From the NCBI GenBank assembly GCA_014879535.1, contig JACSRX010000034.1:1-48265 (forward strand): a stretch of 48,265 bases of DNA. The letters are read 5' to 3'. The stretch comes from Chthoniobacterales bacterium. Its GTDB lineage: Bacteria; Verrucomicrobiota; Verrucomicrobiia; Chthoniobacterales; JACTMZ01. The notes below the pieces were generated by a model. That model was not told the origin of the DNA, did no database searches, and saw nothing but the letters and a program-made list of their open reading frames with translations. Both the position numbers and the translations under genes were made by a program. Numbering within the stretch: position 1 is the first letter of the stretch; each line of letters opens with the position of its first letter. Shown piece after piece: positions 34,315 through 43,900 of the stretch.

Positions 34315-37300
34315 AAGGCGTCCGGGAGCGCGGGGGAGTTGGTATCCTTGAAGAAAAGTTCTCCGGAACCCGATGGCGCGACGATGGGCTCCGCGGTGAT
34401 GCGTTGCCAGTCAATGCTGGTGAGGCTGGGAGTGCGCCAGAGGTGGTAGCTGTGGCCGGGGATGGCAGGCCAGCGCAGGGTGAAAGCGCCCTCGTCGAGG
34501 GGATCGTGGACACCCTTGGCACGGAACAGACGGTTGGGATCGAGGCGGTCGAAGGTGCCGGTTCCCAGCGAGTCTCGCAGTGCAGCCACGGGGATGGCCA
34601 GAAATTCCCCCGGCTCGATGTTGCCATTGCCATTGCCTTCCGGGGACTGGGAAGCCAGGGATCCCCCGTCGGTGGTGAGGAAGGCGGCTGATGCGATGTA
34701 GATCGTCGAGGGCACATCACCGAAGGCTTCCACGAGATCGATGACCCCTTCGATCTTGTTGCCGCCGTCCGGTGCGCGAAAGGCAAGTGCAGAAGCCGGC
34801 GCGTTGAACCATGAGATGTAGGGCGACGAGCTTTCGGCCGCCAAGTAGGGTGCCGAGGAGGGCGCGGCTGTCAGTCCCGCCTTGGTCCACGGGGCTGGCG
34901 TCGTGGCGGATGGCAGAAGTTGGTCGGTGACGAAGATCATGTGGTCGCTGCCTCCGCCGGCAGGGGTCCATGTGGCGAGGTAGAGACTCGTGCCCCGCAG
35001 CGCGGCGTGGAAGGTCATGCCCGGGAGCGAAACCAGGTAACCGGCGCTGTCCGGAAGACCGTCGAGTTCATAGGGGACCGTGGGCTGCGTGGTCCCGCCC
35101 ATGACCAGAGCGGAGGCCGCGGACGTTGCCGTGATGTTCCTGGCCGCAACCGTGTAGGAATACGTCGAGGAAGGGTCGAGGCCCGAGTCGGCAAAGGAAT
35201 TCGTGGTGACGGTGCCCACCAAGTCGCCATTGCGATAGACAAGGTATTCCGAGGCATGGTCCACGGGGTCCCACGTGATGCGGATGCTGTTGGGGCCGAG
35301 ACCCTCCGTCGACACCTGTTGGGGAACCTCCGGTGCAGGCGGGGGGACCGGAGTGACGGCGTCGATGGTGTTTGAAGCCCCGGAGGTTCCGGAGCGGTTG
35401 CGGGCAAAAACCTGATAGGAAACCTCGGTTTCGGGCTCCAAGCCCGTGTCGGCATAGACGGTCGATGTGGTGACCGCGATCTGGGAGCCATTGCGAAACA
35501 CGAGATACTCGTGCGCGTTCGCAACAGGCTGCCACGAGAAGGTGGCGAACGTGGTGGCAAGCGTCTCGAGATTGAGGTTGGCCGGCGGGGCGGGCACGCC
35601 GTCGATGGTCTGGGAGAATTCGTCGAAGATGATGCCGTTGCTGTCGATGGCCCGGACGGTGCGGCCGTCCGGACGGATCGTGATGGCGAAAATGTGGCGC
35701 CGGCTTTCGGCCTTTTCCAGATACCATGTGGATGCGGGGTCCTTCGGGACGCGCAACTCGACACCCCATGTCCCGTCGCCGATGTAGGTGATGCCCTTCG
35801 GGTCGATCCCGCTGCCCAGAATCGGCGGTGTCCTCTTGAACGTGTGGTCGTGGTGATCCAACACAAGCTGGACACCCGCCTGCTCATAGAGGGGGGACCA
35901 GTTCTGCCGGATGAAAGCGTGGCGCGAGTCGTTGATGTCGCGGTTGGAGGGGTAGGCGGCCAAGTGACCGGCGGGGATCAGGTGGGGAACGTGCCGGCGC
36001 TCATTCAGCGCCTGCTGAAGCCATGTCGTCTGGGCACCGGCCATGGGGGAGAGATGGTCCGTATCGGTCAGGATGAAGGACAGGTAGTTTCCGATGTCCA
36101 AGGCTCGGTAGCTCTCCTGCCCGGGTATGCCGAAGATGGGCATGTATTGCGCCGCGACGCGGTTCTTCCATGCTTCCCCGGGCTCGTAAGACGGGTTGCT
36201 GGAAGAGTTGTGGTAGCCGCCCTTCATCTCGTGGTTGCCCAAGGTGAGAATGATGGGCACCAGTCGTCCGTTCGGACCGACGACCTTCGCGGCGGCATCG
36301 AGGAAGCGATACCATTTCCAGAAATTGGGTTGGTAGTCGTCGTTGTAGGCCAGATCCCCGCCGAGGATGACGAAGGCCGGGTCGAGTGCGCCGACAAGGG
36401 ATGCCATCTGCACGGCGCTGCTGCTTACGTCGCAGTCGCCGGAATCGATGAAGGTGAGCGGTTGATCGAGTGTCGCAGGCAGCGTCTTGAAGCGGTTGGT
36501 CCTGCCCTCGTAGGCGTCCCCGTCGAGTTGGAATTCATACTCGGTGTTCGGTGTCAACCCGGTGATCTCGGCCTTGTGGATCAGCCGCTCTGTGGTCGGG
36601 AAGAGATCGGTCACCTGCGCCGTGAACTCCTGCCATGTCTCGCCGCCGACCGGACGGTAACGCAGCTTGTTGTGGGCGGGGTTGTAGTTGTGCCATTGCA
36701 CGGCCATGGTCGTGGTGGGGTCGTGATACCATGTGAGGAAGATCGCGGGGGGTTTGCAGATTTTCCCGTCCTCGCGGATGTAGAGCCAGCGGTTGTCGCC
36801 GCTCTCATAGTTGCTGTTCGGGCGGAATTTGAAGGCATGCCAGCCCGGGGTCAGGTTGGCATCGCGGATGTCCATCTGCCAGACGCCGCCGACCTTTGTG
36901 AGAGGATAGCTGGTGACCCATCCGTCGTTGTCCGAGCGGAAGGTGACCGACGTGGCCGAGGCATGGTAGAAGCGCAGGGTGTGGGAAGGCTCGAGGCCCG
37001 GCATGCGGCGCTCGCTGAGGGTCAGCGGGGCATTGCCGGGGGCCGCGCTGTAGGTGAAATCATTGAAATAGAGGTTGTTCACCGGGTCGGTGGAGTCCGT
37101 GTTGGTGATGTAAAAGCGCACGTCGGCCATCGTGCCGGACGGGATGTTCGCCGTGCCGCTGACCGTTGCGGTGATGCCCCCGCTGCGCTGGATGGTCCAG
37201 TCGAGCGTGTTCTCGCGCTGGGTGAAGGTGAAGGTGAAGACGGTGTTGGTATCGTAACCGCCGAACTGTTGACCGTTGTCCATCACGCTGTTGTTCTGAA

Positions 37301-37838
37301 CGTAGTAACCGCTGGTGCTGTTTTCCTGACCGACCTTGAAGAGCCAGATATTGCTGCCGCTGGCATTGCGCAGGTTGAACCCCTTGTTGCCGTTGCGGAA
37401 ATTGACCGCGACCTTGAAAGTGATGGTGTCTCCGACGGTCAGGGTCGGCTTGTAGAAGCGCTTGACCGCTCCGGCATAGGCATTGGAGCCCGGAGGCCAT
37501 GCAAAAAGTGCGAAGCATTTGCCGTCGGTGTTGATGTCGGCGCCACCGAGTGCAGAGTTGCCGATGTAGCGGCCAGCGAGTCCCCCGTTGCCCGAGGAAC
37601 TCTCGAGTGTCCAGTTGGCAGCTGTCGCGGTCCCCCGATGGCTGCTGCTGACCCACTGGGCGGTGTTGGCGTAGTTCGCTGCGACATCGTTCGCGACGAC
37701 CTGCCCGACGGAGGCGGCACAGAGGGCAACGATTGCATAGAGAGCATTGCAACGCGGAGCGCTGCGGAAGGGGGGGCGCATGAGCGGGACCGTAACATAA
37801 ATTCTACGGGACGCAAACGGGGAGAAGCGGATTCTCAT
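34284..37838 (-). CDS. Secreted purple-acid-phosphatase-like protein with CBM-like and Fn3 domains
   Basis: 1184 residues from ATG 37838; a later ATG at 37781 (residue 20, MRPPFRSAPRC) gives a cleaner signal peptide, cut near VVAND. Domains: a beta-sandwich region (50-265), a small starch-binding-like or E-set domain (285-360), a PAP-type N-terminal domain (363-452), a metallophosphatase domain (460-735), two Fn3 domains (about 750-830 and 838-915), an unassigned region (920-1115) and a C-terminal module ending FYRVNTVWPE. Metal ligands visible: D465-G-D468, D495/Y498 in GGDLAYND, N535-H536 in GNHE, H625, and HHDHTFKR at 662-669. Substrate unknown: it may remove phosphate from phosphorylated glucans or other esters. 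Convergent with the LacI gene, overlapping 31 bp. Confidence 0.85.
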   Translation of the reverse strand: MRIRFSPFASRRIYVTVPLMRPPFRSAPRCNALYAIVALCAASVGQVVANDVAANYANTAQWVSSSHRGTATAANWTLESSSGNGGLAGRYIGNSALGGADINTDGKCFALFAWPPGSNAYAGAVKRFYKPTLTVGDTITFKVAVNFRNGNKGFNLRNASGSNIWLFKVGQENSTSGYYVQNNSVMDNGQQFGGYDTNTVFTFTFTQRENTLDWTIQRSGGITATVSGTANIPSGTMADVRFYITNTDSTDPVNNLYFNDFTYSAAPGNAPLTLSERRMPGLEPSHTLRFYHASATSVTFRSDNDGWVTSYPLTKVGGVWQMDIRDANLTPGWHAFKFRPNSNYESGDNRWLYIREDGKICKPPAIFLTWYHDPTTTMAVQWHNYNPAHNKLRYRPVGGETWQEFTAQVTDLFPTTERLIHKAEITGLTPNTEYEFQLDGDAYEGRTNRFKTLPATLDQPLTFIDSGDCDVSSSAVQMASLVGALDPAFVILGGDLAYNDDYQPNFWKWYRFLDAAAKVVGPNGRLVPIILTLGNHEMKGGYHNSSSNPSYEPGEAWKNRVAAQYMPIFGIPGQESYRALDIGNYLSFILTDTDHLSPMAGAQTTWLQQALNERRHVPHLIPAGHLAAYPSNRDINDSRHAFIRQNWSPLYEQAGVQLVLDHHDHTFKRTPPILGSGIDPKGITYIGDGTWGVELRVPKDPASTWYLEKAESRRHIFAITIRPDGRTVRAIDSNGIIFDEFSQTIDGVPAPPANLNLETLATTFATFSWQPVANAHEYLVFRNGSQIAVTTSTVYADTGLEPETEVSYQVFARNRSGTSGASNTIDAVTPVPPPAPEVPQQVSTEGLGPNSIRITWDPVDHASEYLVYRNGDLVGTVTTNSFADSGLDPSSTYSYTVAARNITATSAASALVMGGTTQPTVPYELDGLPDSAGYLVSLPGMTFHAALRGTSLYLATWTPAGGGSDHMIFVTDQLLPSATTPAPWTKAGLTAAPSSAPYLAAESSSPYISWFNAPASALAFRAPDGGNKIEGVIDLVEAFGDVPSTIYIASAAFLTTDGGSLASQSPEGNGNGNIEPGEFLAIPVAALRDSLGTGTFDRLDPNRLFRAKGVHDPLDEGAFTLRWPAIPGHSYHLWRTPSLTSIDWQRITAEPIVAPSGSGELFFKDTNSPALPDAFYRVNTVWPE
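37792..37807 (-). promoter_or_regulatory. Promoter/operator-like motif at the phosphatase-like gene
   Basis: On the minus strand, TAGAAT (plus 37801-37806) can serve as a -10 box and runs directly into TTATGTTAC. The segment GTAGAATTTATGTTAC agrees in 11 of 15 positions with the sequence at the start of the giant amylase gene (TAACATAAATGTTAC). It lies between the two possible starts of the gene, which favours the shorter form with the start at 37781. Role inferred. Confidence 0.35.
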
Positions 37839-37958
37839 ATTTGCGCCGTCCTGCCGCGCCGGCCCTGATAACCGGGGCCGCGGTTCGCTCCCGCCGGCAG
37901 ATCATCGGGTGGGACGCAATGTCCCGGGCCTCTGTGTTTCGCAGGATCGAAGTCGCTG

Positions 37959-40900
37959 CTATGGTTGAGGCAGCCGGACCTCGACGCGGTAGAAGCGCTG
38001 GTCGGCGGCGTTGGGATGGCCGCCTGTGGTCTCGCCGGTGTCGGTCCATGTCATGGAGTTGCCCGTGCCGATCATGTAGGACGAGGCAGGCTGCCAAGAT
38101 CCGGTCGGATTCGAGGTGTAAACCACGCGGTATTCCCGGTCTTTGATCGTCGGGAAGGTGACTTGGACACCTCCACCGCCTGCCGCGACATTCATGAAGG
38201 GACGATGGCTCGCCTTGTCGGGATCGAGACCGAGGATGAATTTCTCGATGTTGCTGATGCCATCATTGGAGGGTTCGCCCCCGGCACCCTGGGTTCCATT
38301 GGCGTTGTTCGGATCGAGGCCATTCTCCTCCTCCCACCAGTCGGGGAGTCCGTCCTCGTCGGAATCGACCGTGAGGGTCGGGCCGGTTTCGAGGCCGAGG
38401 CCGATGGTGAGTCCGTTGCCGCCGAAGACCTCCATCTGCTGGGTGTGCGCCTGGTTGCGCATGTTGATCGTGTCGAAGTTCACGGTCGGGGCGGCGTCGT
38501 CAATGGCGTTGGCCTGGAGGCTGCCGCTGTAACCGGGGCCGTTGTAGCGCACATAGGCGCGGACGGTGTCCGGCTCCGCCGTGTTGAGGACATGGGCGAG
38601 GGAGCCGTTGGCCGAAATGCCGCCGAGGTGCATCTGGCCGTTCAGGAACAAGTCGTAGAGGTTCGGAGTCAGGCCGAAGCGCACATAGAGCGTCTCGATG
38701 CTTGCAAGATCGTAGTGGGCCTTGAGCTGCGAACTGAGGGCGTCGAGTGTGACCGTCTTGGCCACCTTGCCGTCGGCGCTCGTGAACTTCCATCCGGTGA
38801 GGCCGCCGCCCGCCGAGGTGACGGCGTAGAGGTTGTTGACGTAGTTTGTGCCGGTCGAGCCGCTCTGGGCATACCAGTCCTTGAAGGCCGAGGTGCGGTG
38901 CGCGTCGGGCGACGTGCCGCTGACATTGCCCGCGCCCTCCTGCTCGGTGTCGCTGCTGGCAAAACTCAGGAAGTTGCCGACGGCCTGGTAGATCTCGCCG
39001 GTTCCGAGGTGGCGCACCCAAGCCCCGACCAGGCGGCCGCCGAGGGACTCGAAGGCGGCGAAGACGCGGTCGTTGTAGAGCAGGTATTCGTCCTCGCCGT
39101 CGAGGTCGATGTCCTTGGACACGGCCTGCGGTGCGGTGTAGTAGGCACCTCCTTGGGCGGCGATGCCCCAAGTTTCGACCTCCTTGTAAACCGCGGCGAA
39201 GCGCGCCTGCGACTGGCTGATCCGGGAGAAGTCGGTGAGCGTGTTGGTGCTCGTGTCGGGGTTGAGGTAGGCCCCGGTGCTGAATTTCCGGAGATCCGAA
39301 TTCGACTGGTTGTGGAAGGCGGTGATGAACGTCGCGGAATGCAGCACGGACCGGGCGAGTTTGCCGTGCGTCGAGTTCGTGCTGATCATGGATGTCAGGG
39401 TGTCCCAGCTGTCCTTGACGATGCCCGAGGTCGTCTGCTGGCCGAAGGCCTTCGGCAGCGGGACATTCGGGCGGACGCTGAAGACCTTGTTGAGGAGCCC
39501 TTCCTCGCGGTTCGCCTGGCCATTATACCAGTTGTTGTAATTCTCCTGTGAGGCCCAGTCGATGTAGTCGTGGGCGACGCGGGCGAGTGTGGGATTGCCG
39601 CGGTTGATCGAGCCCCAGGCGTCGCCTGTTCCGTTGGGGGGCACCGACAGGTCGATTTCGTTGTTGGCGATCTGGTCGGGCGTGACGACCTCGATCCACG
39701 GCCTGTTGGCGATCCAGCGGACGTTGCGGTCGTAGGCCGTGGCCTGCGGGGCGGAGGTGAAGTCGCTCCAGTCGTGGTAGAGCACGACAACCTGATCCTG
39801 CTGCCATGAGCGTGAGCGCTGGTTGAGGAGCTGGCGGAGCTGAACGCTCAGGCCGTTGTCCGTGTTCTGGTAACGATAGGTGTTGAGCTGGTCGTTGATG
39901 ACGAAGCATTTCACACCGTTGATCTGGTTGAGTCGGTAGCCCTCGTCGCTGAGGGCGGTGTCCCGGCCGAACCACTTCCAGAGGTGGCGGGATTGGTCGA
40001 TGAAGGTGAAGCCGTAGCCGAGGCTTCCGACCTGCCCGAGGATGGTGTTGTCGGAGACGCGCTCCGGCGTCCAGAACACCGTCGTTGAGGGTTGTGCGTA
40101 AACCGAGGAAAGCACCTCGTTGGCCAGGCTCACGTTGTTCGCGTTATACTGGCCCGAGAAGTAAGGGAGGATGTGGTCGGAGAAAGTCCCCGCCAGCAGG
40201 TCGATCTTGCCCTGCTCCATGCGGTCCTTGAGGCGCGCATTGAGCGCGGGCCCATCCTTGAGCGGTTTGTTGGCGGCAGGATCGGCCTTCGCCCATTGGA
40301 TGGCGCTCGCGATGGTCGGCGTGAGGTGCATCGTGAGGCGGGTGTCGAACGCCTCATGGGCATCGACAGGGCGGTAATAGCCCGCGCCATTGCCGGCGTC
40401 GAGGTAGCTCTGGATGAAGCTTCCGGGACGGATGGCCTGGTTGCCATGGATGAGCATGACCAGCTTGGCGCGGCGCCCGCGATCGTTGTCAGCCTGCATG
40501 CCGACCCAGGAATTGAGCCTGCTGGCCACGGGATCGTTGATCAATTCCTGCCGCTTGCCGCCGGCATTGTCGCTGCCCCGGAAGTCGTTGGCGATGCCGT
40601 TGTCGCGCAGGGAATCGGTGATGTCGGGGCCGGGCAGATCTCCGACGCCGACGGGGGAGTTTCCGGTGCCGTCCTTCGTGGTGAAGACCTGATATTTGAG
40701 CGTGGCGGGATCGCCCGCCCAGCCCGCATCGAGGAGTGCTTGGCGGCTGATGCTGAACTCCACGGCGTCGAGCTCGTGGTTGTAATAGACCGCCCCGAAG
40801 CCGTTCGGGACGACATTGCGGGTTTCAACACCGTATTGCGGATCTGAGAGGCTCTGGAACCCGGTCGTGTTCACTGCCGGGTTGGTGTCCACGTAGACGC

Positions 40901-43900
40901 GGCCGGCAAGGTTGGCATTGCCGTAGGCCGCCACGATCAGGTTCCACTTCATCGTGGTGAGGCAGTCCACCTGGTCGGGGAGCAGCATTTCGCCGACGCC
41001 CGACGGCCCCGCGTTGCCCACGTTGACGGCGACGTAGATGTCGAGGTTGCCCTGTTCGGCATTGGCCACCAGATTGTGGAGGTCCACGCGGAAGTAGAAC
41101 TTGTCATCCCCGTCGTTGGCTGCGGCCCCGCCGTCGCGTGCGTAGAAGGCGACAATGTCGCGGGATGTGTCGAAGCCGTCCCAGAGTTGGTAAACGTCCC
41201 CGCTCTGGTAGTTGCCGCCGTTGCCGTCGCAGGCATCGAGGGCGATCACATCGTCGATGGTCCAGTCGGTGAATTCCCCGGCGTTGGTGACGGAGCCGAC
41301 GGTGATCTGCTGGTTGACCGGTTTCGGACCGATGGTGATTCCGCCCACGGGCGTCCCGGATCCGGTGTTGGAAACCGACGGGTCGGTGGCGTTGAGGTAT
41401 TCCTGCAGGTTGGTCACCCCGTCATTGTCCGGATCGCCGTTGGCGCCGTTCTTCGGATCGCCTGCGCCTCCGGTGCGGAAGCTGTAGGTGCCGTTGTCGA
41501 GCGGATCGAGTCCGTAGCGCGTCTCCCATCCGTCGGGAAGCCCGTCGCCGTCGGTGTCGGCCTTGAGCGGGTCGGTCTCGAGGAGGATGAGCTTCGGCCA
41601 GCCGCCGGTCTGCTGGGATCCGCCGCCGCTTGCCGAGGGGGCGTAGGCCGCGAAGAGGGCCGTGTAGTTGACGGCGCGCGATGTCGGCCCGCCATGGCGG
41701 AATTCGGGATGCTCACTCAACAGGAGCGGCGTCCGAGAGTTGTTCTCGTGGAGCAGTTCCATGTCGGTGAGGCCGTTGAAATTGACGTCCTCCCCATAAC
41801 CATCGAGGAGTCCGTCGCCATCGCTGTCGCCTGCGGTCGGGGAGGATTCGTTCCATGTCTCGCCCGGATCAATCTTGTTGTTCGGCCAGTTGCGGGTGAG
41901 TGCAGGTTGTGCGGCAGGCGCGATCGAGTCGCCGTCGCCGTCCGCCCAGCCGTTGCGGTTGGCGTCTTCAAGGCCGTCGAGGAGTCCGTCGCCATCCGTA
42001 TCGGGGTTGTTGGGATCGGTCGTGCTGCCGCCGCGGAGTTCGGCGCGGCGCCAGCTTGTGCCGGCGGGATCGACATTGGGCACCTTGTTGTAGTTGTCGA
42101 GGGTGTTGTAGAACGGCGGGTCGAGGTCGCCGATGAAGTTGGGATAGCCGTCACCATCGGTGTCGGTGGCGGTGAGGGTATCCGTGCCGGGGGTGCGCCA
42201 GCCGAGTTCGAGGCCGTCCGGGAGGCCGTCGCCGTCGGTGTCGGGGCTGAGCGGGAGCGTCTTGCCGCTGGCTTGGACGATGTGCACATCGCCGTTGTTC
42301 CAACTGTCGCTGCCGGACGTCGGATACGAGGCGGCGGTGGCCTCGGTGGCATCCGTCAGTCCGTCGTCATCATCATCCGCATCGCTTCCGTTCTCCGCAA
42401 CGAGCTGGCGGAAGATCACGACGGTGTCTCGGAGCGCCGAGGCCTCGGTGGTGGCCGTGTTGCCGTCGGTATCGGCATTGGCCCGGATCTGGTAGGTGCC
42501 TTCGGCGATGTCCGACCACAGGAAGCTCCACAGCTTGGAGTCGCCGTCGACAATCGGGGCTCCCTGCGGGGTGATGGTGCCCGACCCCTGCGTGAAGACG
42601 AGGTTGAGATTCTGGACCGACGTGCCGGTTTCGATCTGGATGGTGTATTCGCGTTCGGAGGGAAGCGGGCTCACCTTCTGCGGGAGGATGATGGGATTCA
42701 CATTTCCCGCGCCTTGGTAGGGTGGTGGTGTGATGAAGTCCACGCGGGCGGCGAGGGCACCCGGGTTGGCCTTGACGAGCCGTTGGGCGGTGAGGGTCGA
42801 GAAGGGGGCTGGCCGGGTGTGGACGACGTTGATCTGGTGCAGGAAATTGGGGTCGCCGTTGTAGAGGTTCGGCAGTTCGAAGGCCAACTCGTGGTAGTCG
42901 TTGGTGGCGTTCCAGATGATCCAGTAGGCCGAGGACGATTGAACGATGCCGTCCAAGCTGATCGAAAAGCGGTTGATCAGGTCCTGCTCATTGAGGCCGC
43001 TCGCGAGGCCCTTGCTGAATTGGACCTTGATGACATAGCCCGCACCGACGACATCGCCGTCGGCTTGGGGCCAGCGCACGAACAGGCGCGCGGCATCGCC
43101 CTGGGTGTTGACGGTGCGTGTGAGCGTGCGGAAATGTCCTGCAGAGTCCCCGAGGTTGTTGTCCGCCGATGAACTCAGTTCCTTGAGGCGCACGTCGATG
43201 GTGGCGCTTCCGGTGGCGGGGATGTTGATGTAGTTGAAACGCCATTCCTTGGGATAGTTGCTGGAGACGCCGATGGTCGGGGTGACATCCGATGCCTTGA
43301 CCCATGCGCCGTTGCCGTTGTTCGAACCGGTGGCGGTGTCGTCATTGTTGGCATCGCTGTCGGTGATGCGATACCAGACCTCGGAGGTGGTGTGGTCCGT
43401 GCGCACGACCACGCCGTAGGAATTTCCGCCGAGCGTGGCGCCGTTGCCCGAGGGGAACTTGATTTCGCCCTCGGGGGCTTTGGTGTCGTAGTAGAAAGTC
43501 TGGACGAACGTGTTGTAGATCGCCGAGCGATTGTCGCGCTTGAGGAAGGGTCGCGTGGTGAGGACGTGGAACCCCTCGTCAAGGCCGGTGAATTCCGGGC
43601 CGTAGTCATTGTGGCGGCGCACTTTGGCCGCGGTGGCGTCGAAATTGGCGATGTCGAAAATCGTCTCCATCTTGCGCTTGACCGAGATGTCCGTGCCGTT
43701 GTTGGGGAAGACGCTCGGGGCGTTCTGCGTGTAAACGCCGATCTTGTAGCGAAGCACGGTGCCGGCTGCGGAAGGCGGCAGCGTCGCTTTCCACCAGACG
43801 GGCGTGCCGGTGCCGTCCGCGGCGCCATTGTGGTCGAAGGTCATCTCGGCGACCTGCGTGGTTCCCTTGCCGACACCCGCGACGCCTTCGGGCCATGTGG

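Noticed and set aside
35511-37868. A 785-codon open frame antisense to the phosphatase-like gene
   Set aside because: The opposite strand encodes a complete metallophosphatase with metal motifs; the antisense product has no family features.
41379-42383. Periodic DNA repeats that could suggest a CRISPR or satellite array
   Set aside because: The repeats follow codons of Asp-rich TSP3 units, vary in length and are part of one reading frame; there are no identical repeats with unique spacers.
41076-43172. A 698-codon open frame antisense to the TSP3 and DOMON-like part
   Set aside because: Mirror of the Asp-rich repeat codons, which gives a low-complexity Val/Gly/Arg translation. No recognisable domain.
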